Positions 1 through 10,974 of a stretch of DNA of 64,000 bases are shown piece by piece. The stretch is from Lutraria lutraria. Lineage: Eukaryota > Mollusca > Bivalvia > Venerida > Mactridae. Under the pieces are notes generated by a model that did no database searches, had not been told where the DNA came from, and worked only from the letters and a program-made list of their open reading frames with translations. Made by a program: the position numbers and the translations under genes. The number at the start of each line of letters is the position of its first letter. Positions within the stretch are counted from its first letter, which is position 1. Where the stretch lies: NCBI GenBank assembly GCA_964023205.1, contig OZ026835.1:15582414-15646413 (forward strand), given 5' to 3'.

Positions 1-879
1 TCATCATACGAGTTTGTAATGTAACAACAGAGTAATTTTCGAGCTTTTTGCACTGAGCTTTCTTTTTAAAAAAATGATACTGGAGATGTGTTAAGACTAA
101 ATATAGTTTAATATGTTCCCCGAATAGTGAGCATGTAGTTGCCGATTTGTCTGTCCGGCCGTCCGTGCGTCCATCTTTGTAGAATGTTTTTTAATATATT
201 ATACGACATTATGTAACTATCAGATTATATAACATACTTACTTGGTTCTACGCACATCGTATAATACAAAATCATTACCTTTATTACGATAAAATGTCGT
301 AAAACAGCAAAGTGCTATTTTCTTTTTGATCAAATATGAGGCAGATATACTAAATATTGCGTTGTAAAATATGGTAGAATCTACAGCTTTATTAATTAAA
401 ACAATGACCGTAGGTTATCACAGACAAGTTTAAAACAGTTTTTTGCGTCTCCGGTAAAAATCAAATTTTAAGTTACGACACATTGCACGCTCGACGACGG
501 TATTTTCCGTTGGAAAAAGCATGTAATTGACAGATACGCAAATTTGCGTACCTGGAGTTTACAGAAATCTGCTACAGTTCGCTACATTTTCACATAGACA
601 TATAGGCAGTCTTCGTATCCATAACGAATGTCATTAAGCATTAAACGATTTAGCTTAATATGTAAATTTTTCATTAAAGATTATTTAGTATCGGTAGAAG
701 CATACCCGTGTTTTATTATGTCAGTCTGTTCTATATGAACCTTTTACAAATCTTTACCACAGATTTACAATTATCAAAGGAATACAACACACCGTTCCTG
801 AAGTGTATTGTGGCTTTATAACTCAACAGGAACAAGATCTTAAAGTATATTATCTTGAATTTAAAAAAACCTTCTAGTT

Positions 880-2740
880 ACAACATGTATTGGTACTGTT
901 CGAACTGTTGCTGTTGTTATGGTAATAGTTGTTGCTGTTGTTGCCAATGTACTCATTTGCTCTATACATTAAAATTGAACATTTTATCCACAATCTAAAG
1001 TAGTTTATTCATGAATTCTTTAGTCAACAATTAAAGCCCCATTAGCATTTTGGATGTTAAAATTAAAGTAGGTCTTATTTTACCTAGAAAGATATCTTAT
1101 CAGTGAAATTGACTTTTAATTGCAATAAAAACATTCCGAATTGTTTATTTTTAATCACAAAGTACATATAGAAATATAGCACAGTATTTTTTTAAATGAT
1201 ATTGCAAAAAAAAGCGTCTGACAACATTTCTACGAGATGTGGCTAAAGAAAGGCATTGTGTAATTATGTTTTAAAGCAAATAAAATATATTTCTATCATT
1301 ATATCTATTGTTCTGTATTACTAAATTTAAAAAGTTAAAGGGGCTTTAAGAACGGATTGACATAATCTTTGCACTTATCAACAAACTGATTTGCAATCAT
1401 ATGACGTACAAATGATTGGTATAATTTATATGCGCTCAAAAGCATTATACAATACACACTAACCAAGTTAATATACTACTCAAATATACACAATTCACAA
1501 ACAAGTTTAAGGGAAGCTTTACAGCAAGATATGCAGAAACTTTTACCTCCGGACAAATCAACTACATTGAGACAAACATTACAGAAGGAAGTAAAAGTAT
1601 AGAACCAGTGTGTATCATTTCCGTTTTAAAATTCGTAAATAGTTTCCCTATATTTTTAAAAAAGACATAATGAATTACAAGATAAGATGAATCTATGAAA
1701 GATTGTAATACGTGCACCTGTTGTCACTGGAACAGATTTCGACATTGCTTCAGTTGTCGCCATTGTTGCGTTAGTGCTTGTTTTGTCTTTAATTAGAAAA
1801 AAAAGTAAATACGTATCATATATTGTGTTTCTATATGCTTCATTCAAATTGATTCACATTCTATTTATTAGATTAATTAACTGGCTATATAACGAGGTGT
1901 GCTTTTAAAGCACAATGCACTTTCCGGGTGATCTTTGACCTACTGGCCTGAAAATGTATAGGTCCTGTAGAGGTTGTCATAAGAAACCAACATGATGAAG
2001 TTTGATTATTGCAGATGGGTGCGTTTTGTTTTCATAGGCAATGTTAAAGTTTGGTGCAAATAAACAGACAGAAACGATCTATCGATACGGGAGCATTAAA
2101 TACTCTACACAAATCTATTCATAAGGAAAAGTCCATGTGGGATGAAGTGGTACGTTAAAAATGTTTTAAAGTTAAAACATAATAACTATACAGCCGTCGT
2201 TTTTGCTTTAGTTCTTGATTTATCTTAAATGAACGAAAAATTGGTATTCGTGTTGTTTGTTTCATTGGAAAAAAGCAGTAAAGCATTTAATTATTCGAAG
2301 CTTCAGCAATGGAGACAAAATCACTTTATCTTAACGTCTTAAGTATTCCTTGAATTTCTTTATAAAACTTACAGTTACAGTATGTATTGGTATTGTTCGA
2401 ACTGTTGATGTTGCCAATGTACTCTACAATGTTAGCTCTATACATGAAAAGTTGGTCCGCAAATTGCTGTGACTTTACTAATGATTGTTATAATTTAATC
2501 ATTAAGAACAAATTTCCATACTGCACAAATCAGCAAACTAATTTGCAAATAAATGACTTAGGAATGATATTGATATAGTATATATACACTCAATCATATT
2601 TATAAAACACACATACGAGTTATATATAATCAAAATACACACAATTCTCACATGAATTACATGTATGGGGAAGCTTTTACTGCCGGACAACTAGTCAAAA
2701 GCTACGGGAAGAAGTAAAAGAGTTGATTTGCAAATAACAA
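880..2740. repeat. Diverged direct duplication flanking the sushi fragment (about 880-1620 and 2370-2740)
   Basis: The two blocks share several stretches in the same order. One is a GTATTGGTA-TGTTCGAACTGTTG segment (about 890 and 2380), followed by a CCAATGTACTC segment. Next comes an AACAAACTGATTTGCAA-like stretch (about 1380) matching CAGCAAACTAATTTGCAA (about 2530), and then a GGAAGCTTT(T)AC segment near 1515 and 2670. On the minus strand the first shared segment reads as Thr-rich sequence. The pattern suggests an old tandem duplication of intron plus stalk exon in the sushi gene. Boundaries are approximate. Confidence 0.45.
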
Positions 2741-2975
2741 TTTTGTATAAGTGTTCAAATGCAAGAAATCTAAACATAATATTTACCTGGTAAACATGTG
2801 TAACTACTGTCAAAATCAGTATGCAGTTTACGTGGATTGAACAGCAAGCATGTTTGGTTCGGATAACTCCATAGGTGAAAATTCTTGTCACACCTGACAA
2901 CTAAATTGTACTGCCTAGCATTGCCATCCCATTTATGACAAGCATTTCCGTTCTTGATATATTTTTGTTTACATT
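1718..2975 (-). CDS. Partial sushi (CCP)-domain membrane-protein gene, two candidate exons
   Basis: Two phase-1/phase-1 exons are visible on the minus strand: 2787-2975 (acceptor TGCAG, donor GTAAAT) and 1718-1786 (acceptor AAAG, donor GTGCAC). The first encodes a diverged CCP module of 63 codons with five cysteines: a C-x10-C pair at its start, then RC, QTC and a final YTC. The complete gene at 9978-13782 has an exon of the same phase and the same five-cysteine pattern, including the C-x10-C spacing, so the two look paralogous. The second exon encodes a short Thr/Ser-rich segment ending PVTT, which fits a stalk before a membrane helix. No signal-peptide exon was found to the right and no transmembrane or tail exon to the left. 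The gene either continues off the left edge or is broken. The assignment to a CCP fold is moderate; the stalk exon is weaker and rests on phase and composition. Confidence 0.5.
1925..2095 (-). repeat. Dispersed repeat shared with ACTR6 intron 10
   Basis: The reverse complement of this stretch contains CAACCTCTACAGGACCT, CATTTTCAGG and a GCATTGTG segment. These appear in the same order at 51362-51545 and in the duplicated copy at 55622-55805. No coding potential is seen. It is a dispersed interspersed repeat of unknown class. Confidence 0.5.
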
Positions 2976-4033
2976 CTGCAAACAATGGATTGATGTTATT
3001 TACATATAATGTATTATAGGTCGTACATAATATCATGTTGAAGCTATGATGATGAAAATTATAGGCAAGAACAATTTGCACTTTTCATCAATAATGACAA
3101 TAACCAAACTCTTAGTATGAACATTTTTTCATTTCGTAAAATCTAGAAATATTTTAAAAATCATGGATGCTATTACATGAATTACTCAAGTACAGGTGAA
3201 GTATTAAAAAGTTAAGTCGGCCTTAATACTATAGCGTCCGCTAGATGGGTTTTTTACCATAAGCACTGTCACACCCTTCAGGGATCCTTTCGAATATAGG
3301 TCCTCGGGGTGCTCTATTCGCAAACGTTTTCGAATACAACTCTCGAGGGGAGGGCTCTATTCGCCGAATATAGTTTCGGTACTCAATAAAAAGCTGTATT
3401 TAGAGTAGTTGTTGCTTTTCTTCGGAAAGACCTCCCTAAGTATCTTATGCTAGATAATGTCCGTTTAATTATTTAATGATGATAAAATTGTTGTGTCTAC
3501 AAGCACATGGCAACGAGATATCCATTTGTCATACAATTATATGTAGTAGTGGGATTGTCCGTCCGCTTTTCTGTCTGTATGATGATATACATTCGCTGTA
3601 TATACATTAAACACATGACGACAAGTTATGCATAAATGTACGATGGAATGAGATTTTTTGCTTGCCTTGCTGGCGAACTGGTTGTCTGTCCGTCTATTTG
3701 TCTGCTGTACATGTCAATATGATATGGCATTTTGAGGTTGTTTCAGTTCATTCAGTCATTATGGGGTTAAAAGTTATATTCTGGGGTTAAGAAGTATATT
3801 GTGGGAAATATTATCTAAAACACCAAAGAGAAAACCTCGCAAAATTAGCCTTGTGAGAACGTATGTCTATCTGTCTCTTATATATACTCTTTATTTCCAC
3901 TTTTCAGTGATTTTACATAGTAACATGTGACTTATGATTTTACGTAATTATACAAATGTGAAGTAACAAAGTCACATAATGAAATGCATATTTACAGTCA
4001 TGAGTGATATACATGTAATAATCGCGTAGAAGA

Positions 4034-4528
<495 letters not shown>

Positions 4529-4594
4529 TTTTATTCAATTCAAAAAGGCAATGAAACATTATATCACAGATAGATGAATGAAATATCATATCAC

Positions 4595-4684
<90 letters not shown>
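4595..4684. repeat. Compound (GATA)n(GACA)n microsatellite
   Basis: About 7 GATA units are followed by about 15 GACA units, next to a second copy of the LINE 3'-end motif. The block 4241-4549 (satellite unit, tetranucleotide tract, LINE end) is repeated in shorter form at 4550-4715, so the whole junction was tandemly duplicated. Confidence 0.9.
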
Positions 4685-4685
<1 letters not shown>

Positions 4686-4689
4686 TAGA

Positions 4690-5699
4690 TATTTTATTCA
4701 ATTCAAAAAGGCTTTAAAGCCCACAAGGACTAGTCTGGTTCCGGACGTGCTCTACAATTACGTCAGGCAAAGCTCAATAATGGCGGCCTTCGGTGGTAAT
4801 GCACAGGCAACGGAATATTCTTATTTTGACTGACAATTTGTAATGTTTTGCCTAATTTTAATTATTTATGTACTAATATTGTAACAGCGTTGAGATATTT
4901 TAATGATCATTCTTATTTGTTGATATACTTTCATGAAGTAGCTATAATTTCGGACGTGAGTCTTTATATAGTTCATAGTTTCCAAAAAAATCGTTTGTGG
5001 TCATCTAAAAAACGGACATCTATGATATATATTATATAAATAGGATTCATTACCAACCCTCATAAGCACTTGATCACTTGATATAAGAAAATACCCATAC
5101 TTTAGAATGTACAGAGGACGCCGCCATTATTGCGCTTTGCCTGACCCGATAACATAGTGTAAGGAGAAGGAACTCCAGACTAACAAGGACATACATAGCA
5201 CAATACAAACAGTGTGACACAATACAATGATATACATCATATAAGTAATGCATGATATTATATCAAATAAATTATTACATTTGACAATATTATGGATAAG
5301 ATGAGAATATAACGTAGACTGATCATAATTCTTCTTCTTTAAGTATAGAACATTTTATTGCAATTCAAACTTACAGTTTTGACTATACATGTACTTTCAT
5401 TAGTTACATCATACATGTGTATAGAGTACAACATTTCTTAAAAAGTGAGACTTACAAATATCTATTATGAGATAGCAATTGAAACAATAATACATAATAC
5501 ATATATATTTTCGCATAGATATAGAAAATGTAAACAATTTTATATGATATCAAATATTGTACATGATATTATTTCTAATTTCAAACGCATTATAAAATGT
5601 AAGAGGCTAGATTTTTAATGACTTTTTTATCTTGAGTATTGATCAATTCTATGAATTTTTCCATGTTAGGTCTAACCCAGTACTTCATTGGAATGAACT
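4690..5699 (-). mobile_element. 5'-truncated LINE-like retroelement inserted in the 27-bp satellite
   Basis: On the minus strand, about 40 codons from 5699 to 5588 read as the C-terminal part of a protein (…YWVRPNMEKFIEL…). After a stop, another frame continues FYNAFEIRNNIM. That is typical of a frameshifted non-LTR ORF2 C-terminus. Downstream lies a roughly 850-bp 3' UTR ending in TTGAATTGAATAAA and a TATC/TGTC tail. The 27-bp satellite abuts both ends, so the LINE landed inside the array. The clade cannot be named. The protein call is by resemblance only; the structural call (truncation, tail, interrupted satellite) is firmer. Confidence 0.5.
4712..5190. repeat. Inverted repeat inside the LINE 3' UTR (about 75-bp arms)
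   Basis: The left arm, about 4712-4797, contains GACTAGTCTGG and GTCAGGCAAAGC-CAATAATGGCGG. The right arm, about 5097-5190, carries the reverse complement of the same motifs. An RNA copy could fold into a long stem, or the stretch could be a small inverted-repeat element nested in the LINE. Confidence 0.65.
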
Positions 5700-6058
5700 T
5701 CACATATAGATGAATGAAACATTATATCACATTTAGATGAATAAAACATTATATCACATATAGGTACATGCAACATTATATCACATATAGATGAATGAAA
5801 CCTTATATAACATTTAGATGAATGAAACATTATATCACATATAGGTACATGCAACATTATATCACATATAGATGAATGAAACATTATATAACATTTAGAT
5901 GAATGAAACATTATATCACATATAGATGAATAAAACATTATATCACATTTAGATGAATGAAACGTTATATCGCATATAGATGAATGAAACATTATATCAA
6001 ATATAGATGAATGAAACATTATATCACATATAGGTGCATGCAACATTATATCACATAT
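5700..6058. repeat. 27-bp satellite, right block (about 13 units)
   Basis: It has the same unit and the same GGTGCATGCAAC/GGTACATGCAAC variants as the left block. It was presumably continuous with that block before the LINE inserted. Confidence 0.9.
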
Positions 6059-6169
6059 ATTATGACTTTTTCCGTATACAGCTCCTCAATTTAAAGAGTG
6101 TCATTCACCGAATAAAGCTGATCCAAGGAGCTGTATTCGAAAGGATCCCTATAGGGTGTGACAAAGCAC

Positions 6170-7440
6170 GAGATAATCTGTTAGCAGGCCAAGTGGGACA
6201 AAATACTATCAAACGGTTTGGTTCTGTGTGATCCTATACATATGTACACAAATGATGAATCCAACAAAGTATAAATTGGTGTATCAGACATTATTTAGAT
6301 ATAAAAATGCTTACTTAAATGCGTTTTATTATTGACCGTCAAAGCTATCACATTCATTTAAGCGATGTATGTTGTTTAACGGGCCATTCGATATCTATGG
6401 TTATTTAAGAGCCGACCAGATACATTCAGGCGAATTAAGCGCGTATAATAATCGTTACTACTATTTCGAATATTTTTCATATTATGTCTTATGGACTTAA
6501 AGAACCGATACACGCCTCGATCGTTCCCATGTAATATTCTAAACATAGCATTGATAGAAGATATTTATATTTTTGTTTTGATCATTCTAAATATAGGATA
6601 TTCATATGTGATAACTACATTTTCTTAAACCTGGAGTGCTTACGGCATTAACAATTTCATGATTAAGTTAACTTTTATAAAAGACTTTTTCGTAACCAAT
6701 TTCCTTTTTTTATTAAGCGCATAAGAAATTTGCATAGCAAGATGGCCGCCAAGTGAGGTAAATATTGTAGATGTGGGAATTATATAATCTTACTTGGGTC
6801 CTGAAATAAATCACAGTCCGAAGCCCAGCAAACTGAAATAAAGGACAAATAAGAGAATAGTATTAGTATAAGAACTGTTGAAGATTATTCACGGTGGTCC
6901 TCATAGTGGTTCCTCTGTTCACCTGTCTCAACAAAATGATTTCCAGTTCCTTTATTTACTGCTTGGTCATTGAATTTCATCAGTAATAACGTATCATTTA
7001 AAATGCTAAAAATGATACAATCGTATACTGAAAATGTTCAGCCTGTTAAATCTTTTCTGTAAGCAATCTGTACAAGGAATCGCATCATAATTGGCATATT
7101 TTGTTTAAATTGTAGCAAACCTTATCTGATCAAGTTCAGTCACATTATCGTTATAATATTTGACAGAATTTATATTTTTCCTTTAGATACAAAACATTTT
7201 GAACAGCGGTGACATAGAGTTACAGCTGATATTAAAAAAGTGCTAATTATTGAAAAAAGGAACATTAATATACTGTATACCTTTAATTGAACAAAGACAG
7301 ATAAGCACTTTAAGCACTAAAATTAAATCCCCGACCATTTTGAAACCTACGTTCTCGAAGACCGGATTAAGATTGTTACATAACAAGGAAAATAAATAGA
7401 TGCACACCGGATCTGTGTGTACATGCATTAAGTACTTGTA
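6170..7440. other. No gene seen
   Basis: AT-rich sequence with stops in all frames and no recognisable repeat apart from short A/T tracts. Confidence 0.6.
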
Positions 7441-7550
7441 TATTATGGTGTACGATAAGGGTCGTAAATGCACGACCCTGCATGATGCTGAAAACTTTTA
7501 GCATCATGCCGTGTCGTGCATTTATGACCCTTATCGTACGTCATAGTATA
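7441..7550. mobile_element. Short foldback (hairpin) element
   Basis: Two arms of about 48 bp (7441-7489 and 7501-7549) are near-perfect reverse complements, both carrying TACGATAAGGGTC and AAATGCACGAC, with a loop of about 11 bases. This is the form of a very small MITE or foldback element. No second copy was found in the window. Confidence 0.8.
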
Positions 7551-7896
7551 TGGTATTCTTTATGAATCAGTTTATCTTAGTCTGCTAGTAAGACGCACAT
7601 TTGTGCAAAACACATTCCAAATAGCGTGAATCATGTCAGTTTGTGTTTATTCATATTAAAGGTTCCATTCAAGATGAGCACAGACACTTTTATCAAGAAT
7701 TTTAGTCCATGCTATTGTATTCAAAGAAAGATGGAAGGGAGAGAAGATAATGTTCAATTTGTATAAAAAGTTCAATGTCATAGATATGGTTTATTTAATC
7801 AGTATTTAGATGTAGTCTAAGATAGCAACTTTGCCAACATATAGTCTACAACACACAAAAGAAACGAGGAAGAAATTGTGATGATATTGTAACTAA

Positions 7897-8060
7897 TACA
7901 GTGCAACCTCTCCAAAGCAACACTCTTTTGGGTGAAGCAAAATTATGTTGTTGTTGAGAGGTTTGTTGCTCTAGAGAATTAAATCAATAGTAAAATCGTA
8001 CCGAGGGAAAAATCATGCTGTCGTTGAAGGGAGGTTGTTGCTTAAGAGAGACTTACAGTA
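7897..8060. mobile_element. MITE-like element, ACAGTGCAACC family, copy 1
   Basis: The left end TACAGTGCAACCTCTCC and the right end GAGAGACTTACAGTA are imperfect inverted repeats. The interior has GTTGTTG runs. A second, diverged copy lies inverted at 38363-38532. Confidence 0.6.
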
Positions 8061-9341
8061 GTGATATCTGGCATATGTTTTGGCAGAGCTGGTATAAGAT
8101 AAACAACCAGCACTAGATCTGATATCTCATTTTGTGTTATGACTTTTCGGTAAAAATGTTAAAAAGTAGCATAGGCGTACCAACCAAAATTCGAAAAAAA
8201 TCGAAATCAATGAGTACCTCCAAGTATATTCTGCGCTGAAACCATTGGTACCCAATAGTGGCTTATTCAGCAAATACTTAGTAAGACATTCTTTTATCTT
8301 AAAATCTCTAAATTATCACCCTAGTTCTTTTTTTCTTTTCCTTTGTCCCACTTTCTTGACATAAAAAACGTTTCATTATAGTGTTGTTGTTTTTTTAATT
8401 CTAATCAAGACATAACTGTCATATTCCTTATTTTCATTTGAATTAATTTACTGAAAACTTCAGATTTATATGTATACCCGTGTCTGTTCATCAGTGTCAG
8501 CTTAATATCTGTAATGTCTATAAAGTTTCATGCATCGCCGCTTTTGTCAAAGCACCACAGGGTGTCACAGGCGAGGTTAGGGATAATGAAATACCATGTT
8601 TTGCGAAAGGTCACCATCACTTATAATGATAAAGCATTAACGACAAGAAATGTGCATAACTGTATCAAACAGTATCTAAATATAAACAACAATAAAAATA
8701 TGACATATGTGGTTAAAAGACATGTTTAATAGATATCATACAAAACTTTAAAAAATACATTTAGAGTTAATTCAGAAAGTGTTCTATGTTACACAGTTAA
8801 TAATATCGACCTTGTTTACTTTATAAAGTAACCCAATTTGAATTTCTTAATCATATGTCCTTTTTCTTCTAGACAAGAAGTGTTAACTTCATTGTGATAT
8901 ACTAAACAACATGTATTCTTAATCGAAGGAAAACATATTATTGACACGGAGTTGTTCCGCACGGAGAATTTGTAGGATCAATGATGTTGATCATCTTGAA
9001 GTTTTATACGGTATTCCCAATGTCGCAATCCCACACAACTTTCTGTTCTTGTAGAACACAAAATAAATCTAGACTTGTAGATTCAATAAGACTAATGTAT
9101 TATATTGATGTCATAGTTTTGTAAAAATCGTCCCAATTATAACGGTCTGATAAGTGATTTAGTACCTTATGAAACGCTCTGAAACCCCAAACACAAATTG
9201 AATGCGTGCTCTTAGTCTGTTAATGCATTTCCGAATGAAAGTATCTGTACAGACGTACTCAAAATTCATTCACTCAAGATTTCCTGACCTCACACCAAAT
9301 CCCAACACAGGGACCCAACATAGTAACTTTTAGACGATAAA
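8061..9341. other. No gene seen
   Basis: No ORF with convincing composition and no splice-linked exon set was found. Confidence 0.55.
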
Positions 9342-9664
9342 GGAGCGATCGGTGGTCGAGTGGTAACGCGCTGGGCTACTTAACGTAAGGTCGTGGGTTC
9401 GATTCTCGACTCCGCCTTCTGAATTTCTCAAGGACCCTTTTACAGTGCCCCCATATACCGTGTCATGTGCTGTGTCTAGAGGGCGAGGCGTGTGCCGGTG
9501 ATTTACACCGCGTACGATATAGAACCTGGAAAACTAGTCGAAAAGAGTAGGGATATAAATGTCCGGTGTTCCTGTATTTTATCTTTCATCTCTCTGGGGC
9601 GGCTCTGAAATGACCATAGCTATCGAATGGGCCGTAAATAAAAAAAGATAGATAGATAAATAAA
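9342..9664 (+). mobile_element. tRNA-headed SINE, family A, full-length copy
   Basis: The head has a box A-like GGTGGTCGAGTGGTAACGCG and a box B-like GGTTCGATTCT in tRNA spacing. A body follows with AGCACTG/ACTGTGTCTAGA-type sequence, then a tail CTGAAATGACCATAGCTAT ending in A-rich GATA repeats. Other copies or fragments are at 10680-11034, 30870-31140, 38757-39053 (minus), 46012-46250, 54040-54210 and 58301-58471. Confidence 0.75.
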
Positions 9665-9977
9665 TTGACCGACGATAGAATGTCTTAAGAATCTTTACTC
9701 CAATTCACCTTGGAATGTTCTTTAAATGTATGAGAGAACTGACTGAAACCAATTAGAGCCTGACGTTCAATTCGCCCACTATTTATAGCAATAACGTGTG
9801 GTAAAACAGAATAATCTTTGACTTTGAAATTTCAAATGTTACCAAAATGTACGTTGTTATCGTCAACAGAAGCCCACTGTATGCCAGTTTGAAACAGATT
9901 GTCTTTGAGGGATTTATCACATCCGGAGATATACTAGTAAACGTTTGCCATAATTTGGTTAGAAATTAATACGTTGT

Positions 9978-10938
9978 TCAAGTAAACGCGTTTTCATAAT
10001 CGGAATCATAATCCTGAGATACAGTTCTTTCCGCAATGTCATTATTATTCTGTTGTTCTGAATTACTAACGTCAGTTTGGTTATTTCCATTAGGAATCGG
10101 CCTTTGGACATTTTCATAGTCATACCCAACTCTGTCTTGGTCATTGTCTCCATTGGCTGTTTGAATGTCACTTATTGTAGTCTTCCGGGTAGATTGTGTT
10201 ACTTCAGAAATAATTTCAGTAGTGTCATCGTATAGTTGATTATTGACTGTCATACGTCCCCTACTGGAATTTCCACTAGATCTCTGTGCGGCTGTAATAC
10301 GATTCCTGAATAAGTAAATAAATAATGACTAAATTATGCATATATTTTAATGACTTTAGAATAAACAATAGAAAACAAAAGCATGATGGAGAAAACCAGC
10401 GAGTTACAGTTTCGAGCTAAAATCAACAGATATTCTGAATTTAAAACAAATTGTTTCAATACAGGCATATTATAATGATTTCAATAGCTTTCAACCAAGA
10501 CCTAACCGAACCGATACTGCTGGTTTATAATTCAATACTAATACCTTCCCTCAACAAGTAAATATTTGGCCAACTTTCTCTCCTGACGTGAGCTTAGACT
10601 TTCCATTTTTCTGAGAAGTGTTTAGGATGTTGTACATGATCTTTGGATGGAGACTATCAGTATACAGCCATTAATTTTGAGGGGTGATCGACTGTCGAAT
10701 AGTAACGCGCTTGACAACTGAACGAAAGCTCGTGGGTTCGATTCCTGTCTCTGCCTTTTGAATTACTCAGGGACATTTTTCCGATGCATCCATACCAAAT
10801 ACAGAGCCAAGCACTGTGTCAAGAAAATCATCGGGAAAAGGGCTATGTGTGCATCTGTGCTTTACACTGGACACGATAAAGAACCTTGAAATACTACTCG
10901 AAAAGAGAAGGAATATAAAAATGCCAGGTTCTCCCCCC

Positions 10939-10974
<36 letters not shown>

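Noticed and set aside
9350..9420. Possible tRNA gene (box A and box B present)
   Set aside because: The stems do not close into a full cloverleaf, and the sequence continues into a body and tail shared by other copies; it is a SINE.
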